Position numbers and translations under genes: made by a program. Shown one piece after another: positions 17,087 to 24,998 of a stretch of 49,111 bases of DNA. The stretch is taken from the NCBI GenBank assembly GCA_029258605.1, contig JARHYE010000079.1, forward strand, positions 1 to 49,111. Direction: 5' to 3'. Origin of the DNA: Ruminococcus sp. (lineage in GTDB: Bacteria > Bacillota > Clostridia > Lachnospirales > Lachnospiraceae). The notes below the pieces were generated by a model. That model was not told where the DNA came from, did no database searches, and saw nothing but the letters and a program-made list of their open reading frames with translations. Positions within the stretch are counted from its first letter, which is position 1; every line of letters begins with the position of its first letter.

Positions 17087-17250
17087 TTGAGCCTGGTACA
17101 GATGCCCTTTCTTCTGAAAAGCCGGCACGTCACAGCCGGATATTCATCACACCCAACTACAAAAAAATAAGAAAGGAAAAACTGCGATGCCACAATATAA
17201 AAACAACCCCACAAAATCGAACACAGAAAGGGCATCTGTACCAGGCTCAA
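17087..17250. repeat. Perfect 26-bp inverted repeats flanking the TadE start (candidate invertible switch)
   Basis: The arm at 17087-17112 (starts TTGAGCCTGGTACAGATG) is the exact reverse complement of 17225-17250, 26 of 26 bases. The 112 bp between them (17113-17224) contain the ribosome site, start codon and first 13 codons of the TadE-like gene at 17187. The right arm is itself coding (ERASVPGSR). Similarity stops abruptly on both sides of each arm, as at recombination sites of DNA inversions. An RNA stem with a 112-base loop is the alternative; no T-tract follows, so it is not a terminator. Confidence 0.85.
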
Positions 17251-17984
17251 GAGCAAGTATAACAATCGAAGCATCTTTGGTCATTCCAATTTTTCTTTTT
17301 GCAGTACTGTGTTTTATATACACAATGGAGATACAAGTGTTGCAAACGCAGATACGATTTGCAGTAGAAAATGCAGCGAAAGAAGAGGCGGCACAGGTAA
17401 GCGTTATTCCCGTTGTAAATACGGTGAGATTACAACGCAATATCGTAGAACAAATAGGGAAAGATCGACTGGATCATAGTATTATCATAAATGGAGCAGA
17501 AGGGATTCGATGCAATCAATCGTATTTGTCCATTTTTAATGATGAGATTCATGTAAAAGCAAAGTATTCCATACGACTTCCATTTCCAGAGTTTACGAGG
17601 ATTGAAATGCCACTGCGCCAAGAGATGGTTGTAAAAGCTTGGACGGGAAAGCAAAACAAAAATAAAGAGCAGGGGGCAGATGAAATTGTCTATATAACAA
17701 AATATGGAAGTGTATACCATGAGAGTGAAACCTGTACTTATCTTGCACCTAAAATAAGTTATGTATCATACAAGGAAGTAGGAAAATTAAGAAATCGCTA
17801 TGGAGAAAAGTATAAGAGATGTACAAAGTGTAGTTATGGGAAACCAATTTCCGGGGTGTACATCTCGGAACATGGAAATAAATATCATAATTCTTTAAAT
17901 TGCAGTGGATTAAAAAGAAGCATATACGCTGTAAAGAAGTCAGAAGTAGGAGGCAGAAAGGGGTGTAGTAAATGTGCCCATTAG
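17187..17984 (+). CDS. TadE-like pseudopilin with a double Cys/His C-terminal domain
   Basis: In the 265-residue product, residues about 24-50 (ASITIEASLVIPIFLFAVLC) form the TadE-like pseudopilin segment: SITIEA with Glu at the expected place, then a membrane helix. The N-terminal extension before it (23 residues) is longer than usual and partly encoded by the invertible-repeat arm. The C-terminus has two repeats of the pattern V-Y-I-(T/S)-x-x-G-x-x-Y-H then C-x-x-L (VYITKYGSVYHESETC; VYISEHGNKYHNSLNC), each followed by a paired Cys (CTKC; CSKC), suggesting metal binding or disulfide bonds outside the cell. The ribosome site is GAAAGGA before ATG 17187. The end overlaps the peptidase gene by 13 bases. 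Confidence 0.8.
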   Translation: MPQYKNNPTKSNTERASVPGSRASITIEASLVIPIFLFAVLCFIYTMEIQVLQTQIRFAVENAAKEEAAQVSVIPVVNTVRLQRNIVEQIGKDRLDHSIIINGAEGIRCNQSYLSIFNDEIHVKAKYSIRLPFPEFTRIEMPLRQEMVVKAWTGKQNKNKEQGADEIVYITKYGSVYHESETCTYLAPKISYVSYKEVGKLRNRYGEKYKRCTKCSYGKPISGVYISEHGNKYHNSLNCSGLKRSIYAVKKSEVGGRKGCSKCAH

Positions 17985-18391
17985 AAATATATGGAGGCGG
18001 ACTCTATTTAGGGATTTTATCGGTTTATGACATTCAGACTCGAAAAGTTCCAAGATGGCTTTTGGGAGTAGGAATGGCAGCAGCTATTTTTTTGAAATGT
18101 TTCTATAAAAATAGCTCAATTTTTCTAGTAAGCGTGGGAATTGTCATTGGAATTATGTTTTGCATGATCAGTAAAGTAACAGGGGAAACATTAGGAATGG
18201 GGGATAGTTATCTTATTACAATCCTGGGTGGATTTGTAGGAGCATGGAATCTTTTATATATTTTGGCTTACGCATTTTTGTTTTCTGCTATTTATTCTGC
18301 CATAGTTTTGGTAATAAGGAAGTTCAATAGAAAGATACAAATTCCGTTTATTCCATTTTTGATGGCTGCCTATGTGCTATGGAGTCTTTAA
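17972..18391 (+). CDS. Prepilin peptidase, A24 family (TadV/CpaA type)
   Basis: The 139-residue polytopic membrane protein has the two catalytic aspartates of A24 peptidases: Asp20 in VYDIQTRKVPRW and Asp78 in LGMGDSYL. Four or more hydrophobic helices fit the short CpaA/TadV form without methyltransferase domain. It should cleave the leader of the Flp pilin and the TadE-like pseudopilins at the inner face of the membrane. Its start lies inside the end of the TadE gene, so translation is probably coupled. It would still be needed for TadE processing although the local pilin gene seems broken. Confidence 0.88.
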   Translation: MCPLEIYGGGLYLGILSVYDIQTRKVPRWLLGVGMAAAIFLKCFYKNSSIFLVSVGIVIGIMFCMISKVTGETLGMGDSYLITILGGFVGAWNLLYILAYAFLFSAIYSAIVLVIRKFNRKIQIPFIPFLMAAYVLWSL

Positions 18392-18403
18392 GGAGAGATA
18401 AAA

Positions 18404-18820
18404 ATGCAAAGACAAAAAAGTTATAAAGCCAGTATTACAATTGAAATGTCATATGTTATGCCTATTATTCTTTTTGTACTTTTAGTGTTGATCCGTGTTT
18501 CTTTTTATTTTCATGACAAACTTATTATAAGCGGAGCAGTTGGGGAAACCTTAGTAGCAGGAACGCAATATGCAAGAGAAGAGGGACGAGATCATGTGGA
18601 TTTAAAAACCTTTTTTGAAGAGAGAACCAAAAATAAACTACTGATTCTCCAGACAGAAGAAATTGATGTATCAGAGAATAAGAAACAGATTCAAGTAAAC
18701 GTAAAGGCAAAAAAACGTAAAATGCAGTTGCATTTGAGCCAAAAGGCAGATATGATGCGCCCGGAAGAAATTTTAAGAAAAAAACGAAAATGGGAAAAGG
18801 CATCTCAGAAAGGAAAATAA
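18404..18820 (+). CDS. Second TadE-like pseudopilin
   Basis: The 138-residue product starts with a short basic N-terminus followed by ASITIEMSYVMPIILFVLLV, the TadE-type cleavage and membrane segment. It lacks the Cys/His domain of the first TadE-like protein. The C-terminus is very basic (AKKRKMQLHL, RKKRKWEKASQKGK). AGGAGAGA precedes the ATG. It lies 12 bases after the peptidase and directly abuts the next gene, so it is in the same operon. It probably acts as a minor pilus subunit or assembly factor. Confidence 0.78.
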   Translation: MQRQKSYKASITIEMSYVMPIILFVLLVLIRVSFYFHDKLIISGAVGETLVAGTQYAREEGRDHVDLKTFFEERTKNKLLILQTEEIDVSENKKQIQVNVKAKKRKMQLHLSQKADMMRPEEILRKKRKWEKASQKGK

Positions 18821-19576
18821 ATGAAAGTTAAAACAGGGTATGAAAAAGGAATTGATGGGACATGCCTTAGTATAGAATTGCCCGAAAGTTACAAAGAAGA
18901 CTATAAACTTCGAATGTTGCAGGAGAATGAAATTGATGGTCTTTTAGAATTATCTAGTTGTGGAGGAGATAAAAAAAGTAGATATAGCTATACGATTACG
19001 GGAATGCCTTCCATGAAAGATCGATATGAACAGCAAATGCTTCAGTTAGAAGATATTTTACAAATACTAAATGATCTTCTTGAAGCTATGCAGTCTATGA
19101 AAAAATATATGTTGGATCCAGAAAGTTTGTTATTATATCCAGAATTTATTTTTTATGATGAAGGACAGTGGAAGTTTTGTTGTTTGCCACAGAGAAGAAA
19201 AGATTTGAAACAATCTTTTCATATATTATCAGAATATTTTATAAGAAAGACAGACTTACGAGATACATCCGGAGTTATCCTTGCCTTCGAACTTCACAAA
19301 GCCACCTTTTATAAACACTTTGAGTTGGAGGATATACTAAAAAAGCATAGAGATAAAAATGAGGAATTAGAAGTTGAGGAAGAGCATTCTTATTATGTGG
19401 AAGAAGAAATTTACACATTGGATGAAGATGCACCGACTCTAGGAAAAGATATTCAGGAAGTGAAAGAAGAGAAAAAATACATAACATCCTGGCAGAAAAC
19501 ATTAGGAAAAATAAAAGATAATTGTAAGGAATTTCTAATGGAAAGAAATGGACAGGATGAAGAAGACCTCTTATAA
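18821..19576 (+). CDS. DUF6382-type protein of the Tad locus
   Basis: The 251-residue soluble protein begins immediately after the TadE stop. The N-terminal 180 residues look like DUF6382 (ESLLLYPEFIFYDEGQWKF, CCLPQRRKDLKQSFHILSEY), a domain seen beside Tad genes in clostridia and often fused to an FHA domain. Here no FHA domain follows; the C-terminus is acidic and low in complexity (EELEVEEEHSYYVEEE). A separate membrane-anchored FHA protein is encoded at 27734, but nothing in the sequence ties the two together. Function is unknown; a regulatory role in pilus assembly is a guess. Confidence 0.65.
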   Translation: MKVKTGYEKGIDGTCLSIELPESYKEDYKLRMLQENEIDGLLELSSCGGDKKSRYSYTITGMPSMKDRYEQQMLQLEDILQILNDLLEAMQSMKKYMLDPESLLLYPEFIFYDEGQWKFCCLPQRRKDLKQSFHILSEYFIRKTDLRDTSGVILAFELHKATFYKHFELEDILKKHRDKNEELEVEEEHSYYVEEEIYTLDEDAPTLGKDIQEVKEEKKYITSWQKTLGKIKDNCKEFLMERNGQDEEDLL

Positions 19577-19611
19577 TGATAGAAACAAGATCATAGAAAG
19601 AGGCGGTTTTG

Positions 19612-20220
19612 ATGAACAAAAACTATAATACGATCTGTACGAAAGGGTTAATTGTTGTAAATATTTGTATATTTTTAGGTCTGACACTGATAGGAAACAC
19701 AGAGGATGTTGTTTTCATGGCAGAGCACGGAGCAATGTATGAACCATATATTATACAGGGAAGAGAATACTACAGACTCTTTACAAGTCAGTTCCTTCAT
19801 TTTGGAATTGAGCATCTGTTGAATAACATGGTTCTGTTAGGTGCTCTTGGATGGCACGTTGAAGAACAAACAGGACATATCAAATTTCTTTGTATCTATC
19901 TCTTATCTGGAATAGGTGGCAATCTTTGTTCTCTGTTTTGGAATATGATTCATGGAAATACTGTTATTTCTGCGGGTGCGTCTGGAGCGGTTTTCGGTCT
20001 TATGGGTGCCTTGGCCTGTATTTTTATAAAAAATAAAGGAAAACTAGGAAATTTAACCGGCAAGGGAATTGCTGTTTTAATTGCCTTAAGTCTTTATGTT
20101 GGATTTACAAGTTCAGGCGTAGATAATATTGCTCATATAGGAGGATTACTCTTTGGATTTCTGGCAACATTTTTCTTGTACAGAGCCCCAAAGAGTAAAG
20201 AATCTCCTTCATTCCTTTAG
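19612..20220 (+). CDS. Rhomboid-family intramembrane serine protease
   Basis: The 202-residue protein has six or seven membrane helices and the rhomboid motifs: HLLNNM in helix 2, Ser124 in GASGAVFGL and His175 in NIAHIGGLLFG. It should cut membrane proteins within the bilayer. The ATG at 19612 follows AGGCGG (19601-19606). It comes 35 bases after the DUF6382 gene and is probably the last gene of the Tad operon; its stop overlaps the convergent kinase gene stop. Substrates are unknown, though TadE-like proteins are plausible by position. Confidence 0.9.
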   Translation: MNKNYNTICTKGLIVVNICIFLGLTLIGNTEDVVFMAEHGAMYEPYIIQGREYYRLFTSQFLHFGIEHLLNNMVLLGALGWHVEEQTGHIKFLCIYLLSGIGGNLCSLFWNMIHGNTVISAGASGAVFGLMGALACIFIKNKGKLGNLTGKGIAVLIALSLYVGFTSSGVDNIAHIGGLLFGFLATFFLYRAPKSKESPSFL

Positions 20221-20957
20221 ACAGGAAGTGTGATAGTAAATTTTGTTCCACGACCAACTTTGGATACAACGTCGATTGTTCCACCATGACCTTCAATAAA
20301 AGCTTTTGATAGAGATAATCCCAAACCTGTTCCTTTTTTCTTGGTTGTAACAAAAGTATCAAAAACTTCGGAAAGGCGTTCTTTTGGGATACCACATCCA
20401 GAATCTGCACAGGAAATAATGATATTGTGTTCTTCTCTTCTAGCGTCTAGACGAATGATCCCTTCTTTATCCATGGATTGTCTTGCATTGATTAGTAGAT
20501 TTAAGATTACTTCTTTTAATCTTGTTTTGTCCCCGGTAAAATCTCCAATTGTCTCAGGAATACAAGAGGTAAATTCAATATCAGTGTCTTCGCTTTCCTC
20601 ATTGTCGAGGGCAACCGCAAAAGACAGCGCTGTTGTCTTCAACATCTTTTCTAGAGAAAAAGTTTCTATATTTATTTTTCCGCTATTATTAATGGCGGAA
20701 ATTTCATTTAATATGCAACACATAAAATCAATATCTCCACAAATTTGTGTCCAACGGGAATACTCTTTTAATTCAGGGTGTTGCATTTCTAACATCTGTA
20801 AGGATGAAGAAACAACGGTTAATGGATTCCTAATTTCATGTGTAATGGAAGAAATAATGTGATGGTGATTTTCAAGGAGTTTGGAGATTACTTCTTCTGC
20901 AACAGGATTTTCCTCAATTAATTTATTAAGTGTATCAGAATCAATATTATGTAACAT
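20217..20957 (-). CDS. Soluble histidine kinase
   Basis: The 246-residue kinase has a dimerisation/phosphoacceptor domain with His40 in SSITHEIRNPLTVV. The ATP-binding domain shows the N-box (EVILNLLINARQS), G1 (DSGCGIPKE) and G2 (GTGLGLSLSKAFIEGHGG). There is no sensor domain or membrane segment, so it acts in the cytosol like stand-alone sporulation-type kinases. ATG 20957 is chosen because AAAGGAGG sits just upstream on the minus strand; an extended frame to 21098 (a hydrophobic N-terminus) has only a TTG and no ribosome site. No response regulator is adjacent. Confidence 0.82.
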   Translation of the reverse strand: MLHNIDSDTLNKLIEENPVAEEVISKLLENHHHIISSITHEIRNPLTVVSSSLQMLEMQHPELKEYSRWTQICGDIDFMCCILNEISAINNSGKINIETFSLEKMLKTTALSFAVALDNEESEDTDIEFTSCIPETIGDFTGDKTRLKEVILNLLINARQSMDKEGIIRLDARREEHNIIISCADSGCGIPKERLSEVFDTFVTTKKKGTGLGLSLSKAFIEGHGGTIDVVSKVGRGTKFTITLPV

Positions 20958-21150
20958 GGTAAATACCTCCTTTGTAAAATTCAATTGTAGTCTAACACTG
21001 GATTCAACGTCATTCAACAGAATTCGCATGACAATATTCGACATCAATAAGACAGCGGCTAAGAGGCAGGGAAGAATGCCTCTTCTCTTTTTGTCCAAAA
21101 TGAGATATACTAGAAATAATATTGTGCAAAATTAGAAAAGAGGACTATAT

Positions 21151-21558
21151 ATGAGAGAAGAAAATTGTATATTTTGTAAACTGGCGTCTGGAGAGATTCC
21201 ATCAGCAACCGTATATGAAGATGAGGATTTTCGTGTGATTTTAGATTTGTGTCCTGCATCAAAGGGGCATGCTCTTATTATTCCGAAGGAGCACTTTAGA
21301 AACATTTATGATCTTTCGGATGAAGTTGCAGCAAAAGTATTTGTACTTGCTAAGAAAATGATCTTGAAACTTACAGAAGTGTTAAAGTGTGATGGTTACA
21401 ATATCGTTCAAAATAATGAAGAAGTTGCAGGACAAAGTGTGTTTCATTTTCACATGCATCTGATTCCACGCTATCAAGGGGATGAAGTTGGACTTAATTG
21501 GAAGATGGGGACGCTTTCGGAGGAAGACAAGAAAGAAATTTTAAATAAGATAAAATAA
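21151..21558 (+). CDS. HIT-family nucleotide hydrolase/transferase
   Basis: This 135-residue histidine-triad protein has the motif QSVFHFHMHLIPRY and the N-terminal zinc-like Cys pair CIFCKLASGEIPS. It fits the Hint branch, which hydrolyses adenosine phosphoramidates. It is complete, with RBS AGAGGA before the ATG, and it is followed after 27 bases by the ECF sigma gene, so the two may share a transcript. Confidence 0.92.
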   Translation: MREENCIFCKLASGEIPSATVYEDEDFRVILDLCPASKGHALIIPKEHFRNIYDLSDEVAAKVFVLAKKMILKLTEVLKCDGYNIVQNNEEVAGQSVFHFHMHLIPRYQGDEVGLNWKMGTLSEEDKKEILNKIK

Positions 21559-21585
21559 ATAGAAAGATAAACCGGGGATGAGAGA

Positions 21586-22128
21586 TTGACTGTAAATAAT
21601 GACTATAATGAAATTTATCTCAAACATAAAAATCTTGTTTTAAAAGTAGCGAATTTGTATTCCGGCAATTATCATGTAGCAGAAGATATTACACAAAACA
21701 CATTTATGAAATTGTACATATATTTTGATGATATGAAAAAAGACAACATAAAATCATGGTTGTTTACCACGGCAAAGCATGAAGCATTAAATTATGTGAA
21801 GAAAACAGCCAGAGAAATATGTGCAAAAAATTCAGATTTAGAACTTTATATGACAGAGATTGTCAGTAGTTCGGAAGAAGAATTACTGGAAAGATATAGA
21901 AACATTGAAAACATGGAGCTCCATGATCGTATTATGATAGCGCTTATGGAAAAGAATCGTCGATGGTACGATGCCGTGATTTTATCTTATTATATGGAGG
22001 TTCCACAAAAAGTTGTGGCAGAAAGAATGGGTATAAAAATTCAAGTGCTACATAGTATATTGCACAGAGCAAAAGATTGGATAAAGAAAGAATTCGCAGT
22101 AAAATACGAAGATCTGGACCGGGTATAA
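21586..22128 (+). CDS. ECF-type sigma factor
   Basis: The 180-residue protein has sigma region 2 (about 10-75, with NYHVAEDITQNTFMKLY and IKSWLFTTAKHEALNY) and region 4 (about 120-170, with the HTH VPQKVVAERMGIKIQVLHS). The start is TTG 21586 after GGGGATGAGA; an ATG at 21579 stops after three codons. A typical adjacent anti-sigma gene is missing. The DUF4367 membrane protein at 23400, beyond murG, has an anti-sigma-like layout and could be its partner, but that is inference. Confidence 0.85.
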   Translation: MTVNNDYNEIYLKHKNLVLKVANLYSGNYHVAEDITQNTFMKLYIYFDDMKKDNIKSWLFTTAKHEALNYVKKTAREICAKNSDLELYMTEIVSSSEEELLERYRNIENMELHDRIMIALMEKNRRWYDAVILSYYMEVPQKVVAERMGIKIQVLHSILHRAKDWIKKEFAVKYEDLDRV

Positions 22129-22129
22129 C

Positions 22130-22158
22130 AAAACAGGTGTCGATTAGACACCTGTTTT
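22130..22158. terminator. Bidirectional terminator between the sigma gene and murG
   Basis: A 12-bp perfect stem (22130-22141 with 22147-22158, loop GATTA) begins with AAAA and ends in TTTT. It can stop transcripts from both converging genes. Confidence 0.85.
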
Positions 22159-22181
22159 GTTGTTAAAGAGCCAGATAGACA

Positions 22182-23249
22182 CTAGACTGTCTGAACTTCT
22201 TCAATCAGATGAAAGATTGTATTAATAGAATCTTGTTGTTTTGAATCGCGCATTGCATCCATAAAAGAGCTACGATTTTTATAAAGAGAATGTATCGTAT
22301 CAAGAAGACGATCTTTTGTGAGTTCTTCTTCTTCCATGACCATACTAAATCCTTGACGTTCAAAAGAACGAGCATTTAAGATTTGGTCTCCACGGCTTGC
22401 ATTTGCAGAAAGTGGAATTAAAAGATTTGGTTTTCTAAGTGCAACGAGTTCGCAAATGGCATTTGCACCAGCTCTAGAGATTACAATATCTGACAAGGCA
22501 AAAATATCTTTTAATTCATCTTTAATATACTCAAATTGTGCATAGCCTTTGAGACCATCTAAAGAGGAATCGAGCTTCCCCTTTCCGCAAAGATGGATAA
22601 TCTGGAAATCTTTTAACAGTTCCGGAAGCGATTCACGTACAGCGTTATTTAAAACGACAGAACCAAGACTACCACCGATTACAAGGATTACGGGTTTGTC
22701 AGCAGAAAATCCGCATAAATCCATGGCGGCTATTTTGTTGCCAGAGAGCAATTCTTGGCGAATTGGAGAACCTGTAAGAACGGCTTTTCCTTCTGGTAAA
22801 TATTTCAATGTTTCTGGAAAATTACAACAGACTTTTTTGGCAGAAGGAATAACAATTTTATTTGCCAAACCTGGTGTCATATCAGATTCGTGTATGATTG
22901 TGGGAATTTTACAACGTTTTGCGGCAAGTACGACAGGTACGGATACAAACCCACCTTTTGAAAAAACAACATCGGGTTTTAGTTGTTTCATAAGAGAAAG
23001 GGCTTCACGAAATCCTTTTATGACACGAAATGGATCAGAAAAATTCTGCCAGCTAAAATAACGACGGAGTTTTCCGGAAGAAATTCCGTGGTATGGGATA
23101 TTGAAGGATTCAATTAGATCTCGTTCAATTCCATTATAAGAACCAATATACTGGATGTCATATCCAGCTTCTTTTAAACGAGGAATTAGGGCGATGTTTG
23201 GGGTTACATGACCAGCAGTACCGCCTCCTGTAAGTATGATTTTTTTCAT
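22182..23249 (-). CDS. murG: UDP-GlcNAc:undecaprenyl-PP-MurNAc-pentapeptide GlcNAc transferase
   Basis: The 355-residue GT28 glycosyltransferase makes lipid II from lipid I at the inner face of the membrane. Typical motifs are the N-terminal GGGTAGHVTPNIAL, then SKGGFVSVPVVLAA, GGSLGSVVLN and the C-terminal sugar-nucleotide site SRAGANAICELVALRKPNLL. Length is normal. GGAGG precedes the ATG on the minus strand. It stands alone here rather than in a dcw cluster, as is common for extra or relocated murG copies in clostridia. Confidence 0.95.
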   Translation of the reverse strand: MKKIILTGGGTAGHVTPNIALIPRLKEAGYDIQYIGSYNGIERDLIESFNIPYHGISSGKLRRYFSWQNFSDPFRVIKGFREALSLMKQLKPDVVFSKGGFVSVPVVLAAKRCKIPTIIHESDMTPGLANKIVIPSAKKVCCNFPETLKYLPEGKAVLTGSPIRQELLSGNKIAAMDLCGFSADKPVILVIGGSLGSVVLNNAVRESLPELLKDFQIIHLCGKGKLDSSLDGLKGYAQFEYIKDELKDIFALSDIVISRAGANAICELVALRKPNLLIPLSANASRGDQILNARSFERQGFSMVMEEEELTKDRLLDTIHSLYKNRSSFMDAMRDSKQQDSINTIFHLIEEVQTV

Positions 23250-23307
23250 ATTTTAAAAACCTCCATGTTTGATATTACAAAAAATATGATTTACAATAAT
23301 AGTAATT

Positions 23308-23327
23308 TATAGTATGAATATACTATA
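23308..23327. promoter_or_regulatory. Perfect 8-bp palindrome in the murG/DUF4367 divergent spacer
   Basis: TATAGTAT (23308-23315), four bases, then ATACTATA (23320-23327). It lies between two divergent starts, so it is placed like an operator for a dimeric repressor. It is A/T-only apart from the G/C pair, so chance is possible. Confidence 0.35.
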
Positions 23328-23399
23328 ACATATATAATTTCATATTAAACTTATTTAGTGAAAAGTCAAGATACAACAAAGACTTCATAAGGGGAGAGA

Positions 23400-24185
23400 A
23401 TGGATAGAAATAAAAAATTATCTTTCAAAGAAGAAATGGAAAGAGAGGCAAAGAAAATTGAGGAAGAGTTAAATGCGCATCCAGAGCTTAACGATGTTAC
23501 CGCTTCAGCCGATTTGGATGCCGCCTTATTGAAACAAATTCAAGCGTATGAAACAGAACAAAAGAAAGATACAAGTGAAACAAAAAAGAAGTGTATAAAG
23601 TTTCCACGTAATAAGAGATTCCTCTTTACGTTTGTAGCCGTGTTAACACTGATGTGTGCGATGGGGGCAACAAGCATAGGAAGTAAGTCTTATAAAAAAC
23701 AAGTAGAACACAGTGATTATGGGACACAAAAGGTGCAGAAAGTTAATGTAGATGATATGGAAAAGCAGGAAAGTTCCGAAGAAGGAGAGATTTTTGCATT
23801 TCAAAATGTAGAGGAAGAACTTAGAATCAAGCCTGTTCGATTAAGGTATAAACCGGGTCATATGGAATTTTTAAGGTGCCAGATTGATCAAGAAGAGCAA
23901 AGAGCAAAATTATTTTATACGTATAAAAACAGTTTACTTCGTTATGATATTTATAAAAATGAATCAGATTCATCGTTGGGACAAAATCAAGAAGATAAAT
24001 TGATAGAAGAGTTTGAACAGACAGTTGGAAATCAATTAATTAATATTAAGCAGTATGAAATTTCAGGTACTCATGAACAATATAGGGTGATGAGTTTTAA
24101 ACATAAAGAGGTAAATTATCAGTTAAAAGGAAAGATAGAAAAGGAAGAATTGATAAAAATTGCAAAAAATTTAAAGTTTTTATAA
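23400..24185 (+). CDS. Membrane-anchored DUF4367-type protein, anti-sigma-like
   Basis: The 261-residue protein has a charged cytosolic part (1-70), one membrane helix (about 74-95, FLFTFVAVLTLMCAMG) and an extracytoplasmic domain. The C-terminus (VNYQLKGKIEKEELIKIAKN) resembles the end of DUF4367 domains, which occur on anti-sigma factors and related sensor proteins in clostridia. No zinc-binding anti-sigma motif is seen. GGGGAGAG lies before ATG 23400. The next gene, a secreted DUF6147 protein, follows after 65 bases and may be its target or partner. Confidence 0.6.
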   Translation: MDRNKKLSFKEEMEREAKKIEEELNAHPELNDVTASADLDAALLKQIQAYETEQKKDTSETKKKCIKFPRNKRFLFTFVAVLTLMCAMGATSIGSKSYKKQVEHSDYGTQKVQKVNVDDMEKQESSEEGEIFAFQNVEEELRIKPVRLRYKPGHMEFLRCQIDQEEQRAKLFYTYKNSLLRYDIYKNESDSSLGQNQEDKLIEEFEQTVGNQLINIKQYEISGTHEQYRVMSFKHKEVNYQLKGKIEKEELIKIAKNLKFL

Positions 24186-24250
24186 AAACCGCGTAAGTTT
24201 TTCCTAATTCAGTTGTTATATATAAGGAGAGACAAATGAGGAGGAAACTT

Positions 24251-24742
24251 ATGAAAAAGAAAATTTTATCAATGATGTGTGCTTTGGCCATTGCAGGAGG
24301 CGCATTTGTTGGAACTGGAATGGACACAAAGGCATTCGAGACTGTGTATGTAGATGGGTCCGAACTTACCCATGCAGAGCAGTCTGTAGGAAAGATAAAC
24401 AGGGGCACAAGAGGCGTCCATACATTAGATGGGGAATGTTGTGTAACCAAGAAGGGAAAAGGCAAAATCTATGTCAGTGCAGCGACAACAGCGCATCATA
24501 GAGTGGATCATATTGAAGCGGATCTTCGTGTGGAACGTTACAATCAATCTACCGGAAGATGGGGACAGATTCATTACCAAGAGGGTGTTGCTAGAAATGA
24601 TTATTATGTAAATACAACGCGTATGTTGAACGTGAAGGGTGGTTATTATTACCGCAGTACAGGGGAACATATCTGTGGGATGGATAGAGATCCATCTTAT
24701 GAGTATTCTGCATCGATCACAGACGGTATTTGGATTGACTAG
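24251..24742 (+). CDS. Secreted DUF6147-type protein
   Basis: The protein has a signal peptide (KKKILSMMCALAIAGGAFVG) with likely cleavage after TKA before FETV. The mature part of about 135 residues has alternating hydrophobic strands (GKIYVSAATTAHHRVDHI, DLRVERYNQSTGRW, GGYYYRSTGEHIC) typical of DUF6147, a small beta-rich secreted family of unknown function. I prefer ATG 24251, preceded by GAGGAGG; the in-frame ATG 24236 also has a ribosome site (AAGGAGAG), so both may be used. Two Cys near the start of the mature domain are adjacent (GECCV), which is unusual. Confidence 0.7.
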   Translation: MKKKILSMMCALAIAGGAFVGTGMDTKAFETVYVDGSELTHAEQSVGKINRGTRGVHTLDGECCVTKKGKGKIYVSAATTAHHRVDHIEADLRVERYNQSTGRWGQIHYQEGVARNDYYVNTTRMLNVKGGYYYRSTGEHICGMDRDPSYEYSASITDGIWID

Positions 24743-24781
24743 TTCTTAATACAAATCCAATTGGTGACTTTGCATATAGTT

Positions 24782-24916
24782 TTAAAGAGTCAGAGCAGGG
24801 GCGAAACCTACTGCATCTTACGGAAACTATAATATAAAAAAATATAATAGAAAGAGACCGTACGATCGAGAATGCCAACTCACATGCAGTAATTTCGCTT
24901 TTGCTCTGGCTCTTTA
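24782..24916. repeat. 135-bp MITE-like element with about 35-bp imperfect inverted ends
   Basis: The left arm 24782-24817 starts TTAAAGAGTCAGAGCA. The right arm 24884-24916 reads, as reverse complement, TTAAAGAGCCAGAGCA, and both continue with a shared GCGAAA..ACTGCAT. About 28 of 35 positions match. The 66-bp interior codes for nothing visible. The ends are TTAA-like. A non-autonomous transposon remnant or a long structured RNA are both possible. Confidence 0.6.
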
Positions 24917-24967
24917 ATGTACGCAAAGGAGCCTTCAAAAATTTATACAAATCTATATCACTATCGA

Positions 24968-24998
24968 AAAAGCAATCGGTTATTTGCCGATTGCTTTT
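24968..24998 (-). terminator. Terminator of the TSCPD gene, overlapping its last codons
   Basis: AAAAGCAATCGG (24968-24979) and CCGATTGCTTTT (24987-24998) form a perfect 12-bp stem. On the minus strand the first arm lies within the last codons (Lys-Ala-Ile-Gly) and the T-run follows the stop. It can also act on the plus strand. Confidence 0.8.

Noticed and set aside
20958-21098. N-terminal membrane extension of the histidine kinase
   Set aside because: Starts at TTG without a ribosome site, while AAAGGAGG lies directly before ATG 20957.
22549-23061. 170-residue frame opposite murG
   Set aside because: It is the complement of a clear murG reading frame with no motif of its own.
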